From Albugo candida (taxonomy: Eukaryota > Oomycota > Peronosporomycetes > Albuginales), in the NCBI GenBank assembly GCA_040437565.1, contig JBDOQK010000031.1, forward strand, positions 310,001-374,000: 64,000 nt of DNA, given 5' to 3'. The position numbers and the translations under genes are program-made. This document shows, in pieces, positions 1-12,437 of the stretch (positions within the stretch are counted from its first letter, which is position 1; every line of letters begins with the position of its first letter). The notes below the pieces were generated by a model that was not told the DNA's origin, did not search any database, and was given only the letters and a program-made list of their open reading frames with translations.

Positions 1-63
1 ATCTCCCGGGCGTACGTGAACCCGCAGCACTCTTTCAATTGAATTAGTCTGGTTGCATTGTAG

Positions 64-422
64 ACTCGAGCCTTTCTTTTGGACAATAATGAGCATATCG
101 AGCTCTCCGAAACGGAAGCATCGGAGCTTGGCATGCATCTCAGCGGCAGCTTCAATTCTCTCGGAGACGATATGCTTGCGTTGGGGACTCATCTGCAGGT
201 TCAAGGACCCAAAGTCGATTGTACTCTTTGCGCTTACACTTGTTTTAGGAACTGGAGGAAACATTTGAAATTCAATTCAGACATCCCGACAATTTTTCTC
301 TCACAATCAATGAGCTTGCAGCGTTGTTTGATCGAATCGCTTTTGTCGAGACGCAAACTCTGAATGTATACTGGAAATTGCGTGCTGCACTCCATGAGCA
401 GATAACGCTTCCGACCACTTGA
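64..422 (+). CDS. 3' end of an unidentified spliced gene (partial)
   Basis: Two exons read as one protein end. The first (64-198) follows an acceptor at 62-63. The second (249-422) ends in TGA. Between them lies a 50 bp GT-AG intron (199-248) in phase 0. The joined product is acidic and helical in composition, including LGDDMLALGTHLQ followed by ELEETFEIQFRHP, and runs out to a natural stop. Upstream exons lie before the window or in its first bases, so the start is unknown. I do not recognise the family. The evidence for coding is the clean splice joining two open, compositionally normal segments rather than any homology. Confidence 0.5.
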
Positions 423-848
423 AAGCAATACAAAGCGTATATTGTGTGTTTCAATACTTTGCAATGTAAAGGAACGAAAATAGCATTTTTTCACATTCAG
501 TTGGCAGTAAAGTTTCAAATAAATATGAGCTGTCATCGTGTCATCCACTTGTCACAGCGCACTCGATCAGGTGTTGCAATATCGCAATTTCACAATATCG
601 CATATATATCGTCAGATTCCGTGCATCATGCCCTGTGCATTCACAGATCGCATTCGCTACAGGATGTCCGATAAAACTTACATTCCACAACAACCCTGGC
701 AGCTTGCTAATAAATGTGCCGTTTGCAATGGTCATTTTCTGTTCATTTCGACTCCGACATCACTGTCGAAATTGTGGAATTTCGGTAGGAAGACGACTTC
801 GAATTCCTTCTTCTCTATTATCTGACAGACAGCGCTCAAATCGGAAAC
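423..848. other. Intergenic stretch, nothing supported
   Basis: Short overlapping reading frames occur on both strands, but none has a recognisable motif or convincing splice context. This stretch separates the end of the first gene from the possible gene starting near 849. Confidence 0.4.
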
Positions 849-1940
849 ATGGCTCCTGTTGGAGCTATGTCCCTCTGGCGCGCACGAATGGCCAGACGTG
901 CAAATCAAGTGAAGCAAATGCAGAAAATAAATGCACGAGAAACGAGTCATTCGATTGCGCCGCATCGACTTCAAAGTGAAGCAAGCATCCCATCTGGTCC
1001 ACGACCCGCGTCGAGAAGTTGTCAAACGACACGTGAGGAAACTTTCAGAAAGCTTGGGGTACCGTTTGTCACAGCGCCTGAGAAAGCAAAATGGAAGCAA
1101 CACATCGGAAGTGAGAAACGAAGCATGGTCAGCGTTCGTCGAGGCCGAGGACCATCTGATCCATCGGTAAAAGCGCCCCGTGACCGCAATGGTTTCAAGT
1201 CAGAAGAATGCCATGTCGACCAGCATATATTGTCGCACGAATACGAAAGCAAAGCATTAGCCATCGCGTATTAGGGACGGTAACAATTAGGATGATGCGG
1301 ATGCCATTGCACATGGCTTAGTAGCTTCCAAACGCTCCATTGCAGTGAAATCCCTGCCCAAATCTCCTGCCACATCGGAAAATGACGCAAGGTGTATAGC
1401 TGAGGTAAACAGTAAAAGTGAAATGTACGATTTGGTGGTTAAAATCGTGTGAAAAGAACGTAGAAAGTGCAGAATCAAATGGAAATTAGTATGCTTTTAA
1501 TAAGTGGCAGTTGCTGCAAAGGAAAGATGTTGCAGCAAATGAAGCAAAATGCGCTGCTGTCCGTATTCGTTGGATCGAGGAGGATTTGTAATAAGAAATC
1601 ATGGTGCAACACCCCGGGTCGTAGTTACGTATGTACACAGAGCATGTTCGCGAAGGTGACGATCTGGCTGTATCGTTTATAATTCGGAAAGTACGGCTCT
1701 ACAATTTCGATCGGCAGAGGAAGCATTTCACATATCTTGTTTTGGGGATACATTCGTTTTTTGGTGACATCTCAGCACATACAGATGCAATTCGTTCGGA
1801 GTCGAACCGGGGATGTGGACGAGAAAAGCAATGGAGAACCTGTCTGCGTGACGTTCCTATATTGCCTAGGAAACAAGCGTCATGTGGCATTCCGAGTGAA
1901 GAAAAATCGTAACAGTGAGAGTGGTGTGACGATTAAATGA
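849..1940 (+). pseudogene. Possible decayed or multi-exon gene, unidentified
   Basis: A 141-codon open frame (849-1274) begins with a basic, Arg/Gln-rich segment. Further coding-like stretches follow on the same strand: 1291-1464 (DDADAIAHGLVASKRS...), about 1503-1590 (KWQLLQRKDVAANEAK...) and 1758-1940 (ending ESGVTIK before TGA). They lie in different frames and I could not place good introns between all of them. It may therefore be a spliced gene or a relic with frame damage. No domain is recognised. Treat the extent as a rough envelope. Confidence 0.25.
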
Positions 1941-2597
1941 CTGAAATGACATCTGGACACGCCGTTTTGCGATGAAAATCATTTTGAGATTGTTTATGAT
2001 TCGAAAAATTCCGTACTTAGCTCTATATTCTCAGTCTCGCGTACGCAAAGAATGAATATGGCAAGCACAATAGGTCGAGAACTTTCATCATTTGGTATGG
2101 TTATATTTGTAATTCTGTCGCTTTAGCCATGGCTCTCATCGATGTCAATCTCCTTGGACAAGCTCCCCTTCCCTATCTGGGATTAAAGGACTTTTTTTAT
2201 TTGTCTAGAATAGGGCACAAACTCCGCTGAGCCAATCCAATCGCAGAATAGTGTAGCACTTGGAGATCTTCGCACATCCAATCGAATAGGTTGCCACATT
2301 GCCTCTCGAAATCGCAAGACTGGCAAACTGTTCGTTTATATAAACGAACCTGAATAGAGATACAGAGTACGCTAGGAAGCTTGTTCATAGCACAATTTTG
2401 ATGAGGGTAGAAGAATGCACAAGAATGTTGACGTAGCATTCCATGATTTATTTGGTGGACTAGTGCAGCTTCGAGAATAGTACGATTGCCAATTTTTCGA
2501 AACCGAACGATGCACTTGTGCACATATCGCATCAGTAATAATGCCGAAATTACCTGATACACGGCTTGAGTATTACACTTTTGCATATTCCGGATCA
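1941..2597. other. Intergenic / upstream region of pepsin-lobe copy 1
   Basis: No supported gene. A 205-codon frame on the minus strand (2197-2814) covers part of it but overlaps the 5' half of the plus-strand pepsin-lobe copy and has no recognisable feature. It is treated as a shadow. Confidence 0.4.
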
Positions 2598-3485
2598 ATG
2601 AATAATCCTCTCGTAAGAGTGTTTCTTCTTCATATTCTTCGACTAAGCAAGCCTTTGTATGCCCGACAATACTGCCCACTAGTCTTGGCAGAAGATGGGG
2701 ATATAATATTGACCACGACACGTGGCACTTATGACTGGTTCGTACACTTGTCCACGAGAGAGGACGTCGAATTGAATCTTCCCCCTCTTCCGACGGAAGT
2801 AATACCTGTGCCAAGTATCAATACGTACCCCAAAAAACATTTTTCAAGCAACCAAGTAGGCCAACATTCATGCGAGAGTTTCTTCTTGTATAATTTCTTC
2901 GATAATTTTAGAAATACTCATTCGTCTTCCGAATTCGAATTCAGTTTTGAATGGGCGGAAGGTTCGAATCCACGAGGATGAAGAAAGAGTTCCTTATTCA
3001 TCTCCCCGATTCGATCAATAGATAACCCTCTCTTCGCAACGATCACCATAAACGGTCAAATCGTCGAGGGTTACCACAATAGGTTTCAATTACCACTCTG
3101 TAGTACAATAGATCCTGACTCGCTTGGAAACATCGCAAGTTTGTTCGGTCAAGAGTTTGAGTGTAATAAGTTGACCAAGAATAGTCTCCCTGTTATCTCA
3201 TTCGGCTTTGGACACGGAAATGTGAAGTATGAATTTACACAAGATGAATATGTTATCAAATCGAAAGCGCATCCAAATATTTGCGTCCTTGCATTCAAGA
3301 CTTGGTATCGTTGCGTGAACAAATTGAGGAGAATATGGACTATCGGTGGAGCATTTGCGAGACGTTATGCTACCAAAATACGCATGAGAAAGACTGGAAC
3401 AGACGAGGTTGGCTTCGTGCAGTACAAGCGGCTTCAACAAGTTACAATTGAACACACAAGCTCATCAAGTCCTGTGGCCGAATAA
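2598..3485 (+). pseudogene. Pepsin C-lobe secreted-family member, copy 1 (broken by one in-frame stop)
   Basis: The start at 2598 (MNNPLVRVFLLHI) gives a signal peptide like those of the two paralogues in this window, ending in a YARQY motif where the others have YAREY and CAHLY. The same frame runs to 3485 apart from a single TGA at 2979-2981, in the segment FEWAEGSNPRG that matches FEW-GSSEP of copy 3. After the stop the frame carries a pepsin C-lobe pattern: TITINGQIVEG, then a Cys, LPVISFGFG, a Y-x-F-x-x-DEYVI segment, a second Cys and WTIGGAFARRYATKI. The last resembles the pepsin ILGDxFLRxYYTxFD strand. The active-site DTG/DSG loop is replaced by CSTIDP, so no catalytic Asp is visible. 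A short intron removing the stop is possible but I see no good donor and acceptor pair. A recent pseudogene is more likely. Confidence 0.65.
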
Positions 3486-6400
3486 TGAAATTAATACAAA
3501 TATGGTCAATCAGCTTTGTATACGCACACATTCGATCTTCTTAATGGTGTGCATTGGTCAGATCCGTGACATGCAACTAGCCTCTCTAAATTTAGGCAAG
3601 ACGGACTTCATTTCGCGCGTGACATTTCGCCTTCGTGTTATTTAAAGGTGCATGCTGCTTTACCATTGAAGCATCGACATCAGAATTTTTTTCTGTACCT
3701 CATCGCGCAGTAAGATGCTCAATATTGGTGTGACTCAACCGTCAAAATGAGCATTATTTCAGCAAAAGGATTTCATTACATTCCCCAGTATACTACTTGA
3801 CCATTGAATCAAGTGTCGAAATCATGCGCATTTTGTTTATACATCCGGATGTCGTATGTGAAATGTCATAGAACATGCATAGAAAGATTTTCGATAGCAG
3901 TAGCGTCTTTTTGACAAGCTCAACCTTCGTAGATGTGGCGACGTGTATAAGGTTAGTAGTCTACTATCGAAGGAATGCTAAGCAATGATCACTTGCTTCT
4001 TGGTTCGTGATGTTTGCAACTTGGAATTGGTGACAGTTGCTAGCCGCGTTAATCTTTCCTTCATTCAAATACGCTTTTTGAGAATTGCACGTGTGCAAAA
4101 TTTGCTGACCGAGCACGAGGCTACTAACCTCGTCTACAAGGCCATGAATGTTGAGGGATCTGATATTTCTTACAGCGTGGCAACTTCTACTCTTTCAAAT
4201 CAGGATATTTTCCTTGCTATCTCGAAAAGCATTAAGGTATATACAATAGAGTGTATCGTATCGGAAAAATGCGGTCTCTTTCGCGCATTGCGCATATGGA
4301 ACCCTGGTGGAATCAATTTGTCAGAGCAAAACATAGTAGATGTATGTGAGGAATGAGGATCAAAGACGCAGAACAAGAATATGGACTCAAGTGCTAGCGT
4401 GCTTTGATGCCTGATATAAGTTTCAAAGACGAGGAAGGAAAGCGGCGTCCTTGCCGAAAGTAAAGTGAAGTATTACAATAATTGCGCTTTGCAAGATAAA
4501 AGAAAGATCAGATGTTGCGTTGAGGTTTAGTTGAGAACTTCAGAAGAGCTATGGTGTAAGGAGCGCACCAGATATACCCAGAGGCTCTTAGTGCGACCTC
4601 GTACAAGTCAGCGATTTAGTGGCAATTCGAGCTGAATAGATCTGGTTTCGGGAACAATCATATGTGTGGCAGTTAGGACTTGATTAGACGCAATGAAGAT
4701 GCGACTGCAAAACAAATCGGTGAAAGGAGCTTTGGAATGTGTGGTTTGCCATAGTTCGAGATTCCATAAACAGAAGATCTTAATGCCTTATCGAAATCTA
4801 AAGTGATTTCATGGATCAAACCGATATATGTGAGTTATCGTAAGAGATATTATCATCTCTGAAGGCATGTGTGGCATGCAAACGTTGCGACTGATATGCA
4901 GAGTATTCTTTGCAGCAATTACTTTTCGCTGTCACAAGCCAGTACAGAAAGCCCAATTCTGAGTTCCAGTCTTTTGATGAAGCATTCAGGAATATCCTAT
5001 TAAAAAAAAGGAAGAGCTTTCACGGCTCACGGCTGAACGTCTTCTTGTGTCTACTGTTATACCGACTTCAGTGGCTACGCTTGCTCATGGTCAAAACCTG
5101 ATGAAGCATACCAAACACTGTACAATCAAGACAAACGGTTGCATATCAATCGGATTCAACATGTGAATCTGCTGTATTCATGCCTTGATAGCTGTGTATG
5201 CAACTTTTTCCAACAGGATATGATTGTGAGCAGCAGATATCAGGGTAAGATTCAAGAAACATCACGTTGGGTAATGTGCGCCGATGAAGTCAGCTGTGTC
5301 CTGTCCCTGCTGTACGCATATCTATTGTGGCGATACGATTCTACATACTTTGCATTCTCATTAAAGCAAGACGCCTACCTTGGATTGACCGGGATTTGAT
5401 TTTGTGCGGATGGAATTGGTGAGCAGCCAGAGTAGGATGGATAACTCCAACTCGCTGGAAAAATGCAATAGCTGTAAGGAGTGGCCAACCACAACGGTCT
5501 TCTGGGCAATTTTAGATGCTAGTCAAGGTCTTTTGACCTCCAGATAGGTAAGCGAAATGAGATGTATCGAGTAGTCTTATGAGCATTAGTTTTTCTAATC
5601 GGACAAGTTCAGCATTCGTCTCTTAATAAATACTTGGTGGGTAGAGAATCCGGAATGTACTTTATTTATCAGATGTGAAAAAATATGAAAATAAGACAAG
5701 CGAGCTAATACTTTCAAGGTATAGATCATTGTTCACATTCAGAACAAGTAGGTTAGTAACATACAAACGTCAAAAACAATTTGTCAGAGGCACGAGGAAA
5801 ATAGCGCTCTCGGAGAGTCACAGGTGTAAAACTAAGTAAAACGGATCTAATCGTGAGAAGGCTCCTGTCCTGGAACCATCTTCGGGGTGTCGCGTGGTCA
5901 GCAGGAGTTTTTGGAATCCGATGTGGAAGTCAAGCGAGCCCTAGCGCTGATAGATGATCATTGCGATTCGCCATATCAAACCGCATCGCAGGCGATCAAC
6001 TGCTGTCAATCAAGTTGATGGTTTTAGAGATTTTAGAGACGTCTTGGCTTCAAGATGATGATTTGTTATAGTGAGATATTTTTAGTGAACTCTGCGAAGA
6101 TATCTTCTCGAGAGTACTTGAAGCGTTTTCTTAGCAAATATCTACAACATGGATAGAATGGGCGCCCTTTAACCGACAAGAAAGTTACCTGGCAACAATG
6201 AGAGCGGCGTAAATTGAGTCACAATCTCTTGGATGTTCATCGCAGATGGATAAGACAAACATGAAGCATCTATGTAGAAGCTCCGCTGGTTCCACAAGAA
6301 AATCGCCAAACTGCAAGGTTCATACTAATAGTGATGATGCGCAACGATGACTGGCTTTCTATTCCAAAAGCGGCCACGCTATATTAGACAAAATGACGAG

Positions 6401-7937
6401 ACGCGGAAGTATCACTACATAAGCATACGTAATCACGAGCGTGACGATAATGTTTTTCCGCCATACGATCATAAAGTTGAAGCCAATGAACGCCGGGATC
6501 ATCGATTCATTCGAGCACTTTTACCAGGTCTGGCAGCTCGAGCATGCAGTTTATGTGGGCGATTAAGGATCCGAAACCGACATCCACATGGTAGTCTATC
6601 GCAAATTAAGGAGGTGGATGAAAGCTTCTTGGTGGGAGGCTTCAGACGAGGCTATAATTGAACTGCTCAATTACATTGATCCTATACTCGGTAACACAAC
6701 CTACCCCCGCCACGACGATCACAGAAATGATGGCGACGAACAGGCGGATGCTAGTTTACTAGCACAGATGATGCAGCTATGTATCTGCGGCTTAATAAAG
6801 CTAGTTAATTTCTTATGATTCGCGGACGAAATGGGCACGAAGACGGAAGACTTTATTACTGTGGATTAAGTGAGTGGAGATTAGACCTAGGGCTTTTATT
6901 AAATAGAATAAAGCAGCAATAATGAGGTACAAATATAAATGTCAAGAATAGAGATTTCTCCAGCGCACATGCAGCGATCACCATAAAAGCAAAGCAGCCG
7001 CTATAAAGGTGCAGTTACTATATTCAACGAGCGTCCCGAGCCGGAAAGAAAGAGGCTTAAAGCCATGCGTGCACTGCCAGGTGGCTACGTGAAGACGTTC
7101 AGTGGAAAGATTATGATCTCAATCAGACTACAGTCGCAGTTTTTCCATCGGCGCCAGGGATAGCACGTAGTTGCCAGTGAAAATGAAGTGGTAGAAAATA
7201 TCACCGCAGTAGATAGGATCGTATTGATTGTTAGTCATAGCCACCGCTATACCGTTCAGTTACAAAATAGGGATAAACAGTAGCCGGCAAAGCTCGATAT
7301 TAGACACCCGATAACAGGTCTTTACAAGGCTGCAGACAAAAGCGTATATCAACATGAAAGGTCGGCGAGATTCTCTTTATACCATTATCAATATCAACTT
7401 TCGTTTGTGAATCGATTTGGGAAACGAATTAGGCGATCTACCGCTGATCCATTACAAAAGGGTGTCATGCTCATTAGGGATCGAATAAGCTGAATTTCTT
7501 TCTACTGTACATTTTCGTTGCGTTTAATTTTAGACAGATCTTCTTGTGCTCTTTTACAGTATGCGCATTCTAAGCGAACGGAATGCAGTAATTGATAAAG
7601 TGTGTAGTTGGCGAGTTAACGACATGATCAGATACTGCCTGATATCGGATTTTAATGATGGCAGATACTTACTCAATGGATATCGCGTAGTAGCTGAAGT
7701 CGGAAAATTTTCGGAAGATATGCTTCGCATTTACCACGTTAGCTAAGTGAAAATTCACCGGGAATTCTCGGTAAGCTTTTCATGAAGCAAGACATTCTCG
7801 AATGTTTTCCAATTTTCTAGAATGTTCTATACAACCTTTAGGACGTCTCTGATGTCCCACTTTTCCGGCAATGAATTCAGTGGCTATGGTTGGTTCGAGC
7901 AATGCTAAGAATCACACACTTTCGATTTTTCAACACG
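3486..7937. other. Long gene-poor stretch with only weak open frames
   Basis: About 4.4 kb without a gene I can support. Isolated coding-looking frames occur at 3985-4356 (123 codons), 6347-6818 (two overlapping frames) and 7546-7746 (66 codons). None has a recognisable domain, a consistent splice partner or a signal peptide. Stops are frequent in all frames. The stretch reads as old, decayed sequence lying between two members of the pepsin-lobe family. Confidence 0.5.
3985..4356 (+). CDS. Weak open frame, unidentified
   Basis: A 123-codon frame with normal-looking amino-acid composition, including TEHEATNLVYKAMN and LSNQDIFLAISK, followed by TGA. There is no recognised domain, no signal peptide and no neighbouring exon. 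It could be an isolated exon, a relic or chance. It is listed because it is the best open frame in a gene-poor stretch. Confidence 0.15.
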   Translation: MITCFLVRDVCNLELVTVASRVNLSFIQIRFLRIARVQNLLTEHEATNLVYKAMNVEGSDISYSVATSTLSNQDIFLAISKSIKVYTIECIVSEKCGLFRALRIWNPGGINLSEQNIVDVCEE

Positions 7938-9234
7938 ATGGAGGGTGCTATTCTAGCACTCTTTTTTCTTTCCATACTGCAACAATTCAGTCCTTGTTAC
8001 GCGCGTGAATACATCAAACTCACTGTGAAAGAGGAGCGAGTATCTCACACAGATCACAGCATACACTTCGTTCGTGGAACGGAAAGCAGTGGTTTAGTCA
8101 TTGGCTCGGATGATCCAGGGAGAATACCGACAGAGGATGTCCAAAAAAGAATAAGAGCTTATGGTAGCAAAATGAAAAAACTTTCGGCTGGGAAAAACGA
8201 GAAGTCAAATTCAACAAGAACTCGGTCAAAAAAAAAAAAAAGCGAGTAGACCTCAATCAACAACCCGAAGAGTTTATGAAGCAGCTATCGGATAAATCAA
8301 GCCAAAACCCGTAAACGTCGCAGAAATACCATCATGGGGTTTTTTTGAGCAGAATCCATGTCAACAGCCGACGCAAGCAAATACAGATACGTTCGATACT
8401 TCCTGTTCTTCCGAGCATGTGGATTCGCATTTCAGTATGAACCTTGTGCCCCCAGGCACTTACATATTTGAATGGGCTAAACCCAATGAACCAAGATTAT
8501 ACTTTTTAAGCGATACAGACAATGATGATGGACAGTATTTCCCTGGGCATACTGTACAGAGTAATAATTTCGGTGAATTGAAGGCATATGTCCTGTACTA
8601 CTTCGAAGGACTTACAAGTTTCTCTCGTGATCAGGGTCTTTATTCCTATCCTCCTTCTAATTCTGGTCCCCAAGCTGACTTTCCTCCTGATTTCGGTTTT
8701 CAACCTCAGGTTCATCCAGGCTTTGGTTTACGATCTGATCTTCCTTCTGGTTTTGGCTCTCAATCTGATTTTATGTCTGGGCCTCGGTCCGATTCTGAAC
8801 CTTCTGTCTCTGCGAGTGTGCTCCCTAAATTTGTAACCGCAACTCGTGAAGAACAACAAACGTTGAAATTCAATTATGACGTTGTTGAAAGCACAGTACC
8901 TGCGCTGATTTACAATTTCATAAAAGAGACATTGGAGAGTACCTTGGTCAATTCAAAAGTGGATGCCTTTGATTGCAGTATGCATGAACATCTTAACATG
9001 CCTGTGTATGAATTTCACTTGGGCGATGATGAGGCTAAAGCTTACAAATTTACAAAGAATGAGTATATTTTGCAGAAGCCGAAGGAAGCTACCGGATCGT
9101 CTCAATCAATGTGTTACCTGGCCATCAAATCTCACGAGCGGACGAATACATGGATAATGGGTGCTTCATTTGCCAAAGCTTACGCTACCGAGATCAAACG
9201 TAGCAAGGAACGTTTTTTCTTCAGATTCATATGA
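7938..9234 (+). pseudogene. Pepsin C-lobe secreted-family member, copy 2 (frame-disrupted, with low-complexity insert)
   Basis: The start at 7938 (MEGAILALFFLSIL) gives a strong signal peptide ending in CYAREY, as in its paralogues. The first frame runs to 8249 and ends in a lysine-rich stretch coded by a run of 14 A at 8228-8241. Sequence continues in a second frame (VDLNQQPEEF...) and then a third, open from about 8296 to 9234. There are thus at least two frame changes, unless an intron or a homopolymer sequencing error explains one. The third frame carries FEWAKPNEPRLYF, then a roughly 60-residue Ser/Pro/Gly/Asp repeat (units like DFPPDFGFQ, 8641-8810), then the pepsin lobe: a loop FNYDVVESTVP in place of D-T/S-G, a conserved Cys pair, YKFTKNEYIL and WIMGASFAKAYATEI. 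The active-site Asp is Asn. Confidence 0.65.
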
Positions 9235-10933
9235 TACAAAAAAGCTCAGCGATAGCAGAAACGAAAAGCGCTTGATCAAGTTACTATAACCGATTGACAA
9301 TAACAGATCACTTTTTTGCATTTCGTTCTACCTCATTCAGTTTACAGGTGATCTCGATCACCTTTGCCTTTGACTATTCCATTCCATGACATTCTCAAAG
9401 CCTAACGGTAATGATTTCAACGATCACGGCAGTATGACTGATTTTTCTTCTCCACATACATTTCGATACATAGTGTTGACTCCTAGGTCTTGTACTCTTC
9501 TTGTAGCAAGGGATAGTGATATTACCATTCTCAAGGTCAATTGATGGACCTCAAAAAGACAGGTTGTGCCCTTTTGGGGTACGCTTTGTCAAATTCGTCA
9601 GTTGTTCTTCGATACGGGCGATATTTCATGGGTGTTCACATTTATCACGATACGGGATATCACCATTATCGGCTTGCGACAAAAGCACACATCGGGCACA
9701 GATTTCTCGACAAAACCTGCCCACCTACCCTTCTTCAACTTTGCAAGTAATGCACTGCAACGAGAGTCGGTGAACCTTCGTAGTGAGATGTGCCGCCTTT
9801 TTTGAAGGTGATGAGAAACGAAGTAATCAGCTGTCCAGCGTATCCAGACATGCTCAGAATACTCTGTCAAACGATAGTTCTTTGTAAAATAACGTTGCAG
9901 TGGTCACCAAATATCATAATCGAGTCTAACCAAAATTCACTTAGTCATAAGCATTATTTTCTAATTTGAAGGGGTCAACTGACATAACCAATACCCACCC
10001 GTTCATGATGATCAATAATATACTTGAGAAGCCATTAGAAAGAGAAAACCACAAAATAAAATCGGCTATGGTGCTGTCATAAATAAAGTCAAGTGTCGTG
10101 CGAGAATGTAGCACATGGAGCGCCATGATGGTGGGTAGAAAAGTTGAAATGTTGGCTTCGATCGCGATTATATAGTCACAGCATCAGAGGCGACCCGTAA
10201 ACGGATGTATGGAAATGAGCGATGAATAAAACTAAGATCTCATCTGGCTTAATATTAATCCAGCGCGGCTATATTTTGGTATTCGATTCAAGTCACTGAA
10301 AGCCAAGTTAGAAGTGCACTCAACGGAAATCTAAGAACTGCGTCTGGTTCAAACATGTGCGAGAGCCTCGACATAATAATAGTCCATTTGCAATAGTCCG
10401 CCAAAACATTCTACAAATCGACTTCAACGCCGTTTTGGATCGAAACATCGTGCACACATTATCAATCTACGCCTTCATCTCATCAATGTTTAAATTCTCC
10501 ATTTTTTTACCATATATATAATGACAAGCAGCAAGGATACAGAGGATGTGACTTTTTTGTTCCAAAGTACTTCGTTCTCAGCTCCATGTTTTTGTAAAAA
10601 GTAGCCTCGATTGCGGCCGAATGAGCGCATAAAAGTTGAAAGAAGAAAATACAGCGACTTGCATTTGGGAGCTGACTGCATTCCAATTGCAAAGAGTACA
10701 GCTGATCCAAGGGTCATAGCGCTCGTCAGTTGGAGTGAGGATTTGACCAAGTGGCGAGTCTTTGGAAAAAAGTACAGCTGCAAAAAATTTGTGTGATGGA
10801 AGATAAAAATCATCCGGTACAGTTTACATTACCTGGAGCATGAGAAGGGTTCCTGACAAAGACGCAATTTTAGACAACGATTGCTTACGTGCAAATGGGA
10901 TTAAGGCGAAGGGTAATCTTGCCAGAAGACAAT
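9235..10933. other. Gene-poor stretch
   Basis: No gene supported. Small frames at 9516-9870 and 10490-10813 overlap each other on both strands without motifs. The region is AT-rich with scattered homopolymers and sits between pepsin-lobe copy 2 and the 3' end of the minus-strand membrane protein. Confidence 0.4.
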
Positions 10934-12437
10934 TTAGCGGTGGTTAGGAATGTAAAGGGAAAGATCATACCTAGAGAGACGACCGGCGAGTATTCGGTAC
11001 AAAACGTCATCCAGTTGCCTGGGTGGTGCAGAGCCTTGTCTCACCAATTTGAGCGCGCTGGCCTTATAAAAGTCGAATCCAACCTGCATCTCAGACTTTG
11101 CTGGAAGATCGACTTGTGCATTCGTCAACAATTCACGACATTTTTGCACTTTATATAAGGGATACTCTACGCGTAACAACTCTTCATTCAAATCCGGCAG
11201 TAGTGCTTTTTGGACTCCATAAGGGAGAAAATTTATCATTCCTGGTCTGCATATGATTTTCTGAGTTGATCTTGGTAGTTGTCGGAGAATTAATTTCTGC
11301 TCGTTTTCTGATAGAGGTAAGAAAAACGGTAAAAACGCTTTCATGTGTTCGAATACGGTTCGATCGCTCAGCCACTCCATTAAGGAGCACCTCAACAGAA
11401 TATGCTGCAGGCTGTCTGGTAGATATCCAATAACTCCTTTTTTGGAGAAGGTGAGAATGTACCACTTGCACGGCAGGTAGCTCCATGAATATAGCATACC
11501 GGTACTTCCATACATCAACACAGCCATTGCAACTATTGATCGCCGTGAAAAATGCTCAGTTAATATAACTGTCAACGAGATCGCAACGCAGGCGCACGAT
11601 GTCACTCTAAGAATAAGCAGCGTCCAGTCCAAGCTTGTTTTTGTGTCAGAATACGCAAATGTTAGCAGAAAACCCCNNNNNNNNNNNNNNNNNNNNNNNN
11701 NNNNNNNNNNNNNNNNNNNNNNNNNNNNNNNNNNNNNNNNNNNNNNNNNNNNNNNNNNNNNNNNNNNNNNNNNNNNTTTTCTGAGTTGATCTTGGTAGTT
11801 GTCGGAGAATTAATTTCTGCTCGTTTTCTGATAGAGGTAAGAAAAACGGTAAAAACGCTTTCATGTGTTCGAATACGGTTCGATCGCTCAGCCACTCCAT
11901 TAAGGAGCACCTCAACAGAATATGCTGCAGGCTGTCTGGTAGATATCCAATAACTCCTTTTTTGGAGAAGGTGAGAATGTACCACTTGCACGGCAGGTAG
12001 CTCCATGAATATAGCATACCGGTACTTCCATACATCAACACAGCCATTGCAACTATTGATCGCCGTGAAAAATGCTCAGTTAATATAACTGTCAACGAGA
12101 TCGCAACGCAGGCGCACGATGTCACTCTAAGAATAAGCAGCGTCCAGTCCAAGCTTGTTTTTGTGTCAGAATACGCAAATGTTAGCAGAAAACCCCAGAA
12201 GATTGGGGGTAAAAGTGCCACAAAAACAATGAAATGGTCCAACATGTAATCACTGAGCTGGGAGCCACTTTGAAAGGCATCCTGTAGACTATGCTGGTCC
12301 TCCCATGGCGAAGTAATGATTGCATGGTATGTAAAGGCAGTCAGAACGATTATCGAAGCAGCCGTAAAAACTAAGATGCTGAAATAATGAGAATAAATAA
12401 CACTTAATAGATGCAGCCATCGCATCTCCAAATGCAT
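10934..12437 (-). CDS. Orphan multi-pass membrane protein (spans assembly gap 1)
   Basis: Read on the minus strand from ATG at 12437. The true coding path is 12437-11777 continued at 11256-10934, skipping the false second copy created by the gap. The lengths add to 984 nt, in frame, giving about 327 residues. The N-terminal half has roughly four hydrophobic segments (near residues 13-35, 65-90, 98-120 and 125-150). The C-terminal half is soluble and leucine-rich, with ENEQKLILRQLP and YLPDSLQHILL, and ends ...LSLYIPNHR. I do not recognise the family, and a lineage-specific oomycete protein is likely. Copies of residues in the middle appear twice in the raw sequence only because of the duplicated contig end. 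Confidence 0.65.
11257..12196. repeat. Assembly gap 1 with duplicated flanks (420 bp)
   Basis: The 100 N at 11677-11776 are preceded by 11257-11676 and followed by the same 420 bp at 11777-12196. Two unmerged contig ends from one locus are far more likely than a real tandem repeat, because a coding frame becomes continuous once one copy is dropped. Confidence 0.9.

Noticed and set aside
2197-2814. 205-codon minus-strand frame
   Set aside because: It overlaps the signal-peptide end of the plus-strand pepsin-lobe copy, which has paralogue support. No motif of its own.
2958-2975. tRNA-like B box (ggttcgaatcc)
   Set aside because: It codes for EGSNP in the pepsin-lobe frame, and there is no A box or acceptor stem at the right distance.
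3486-7937. Retrotransposon or DNA-transposon remains
   Set aside because: I looked for reverse transcriptase, integrase, transposase and terminal-repeat patterns and saw none that I could support.
10611-10796. Possible further pepsin-lobe relic (WRVFGKKYSCKKF)
   Set aside because: The likeness to W-x-x-GGAFARRYATKI is only a few residues and nothing upstream matches.
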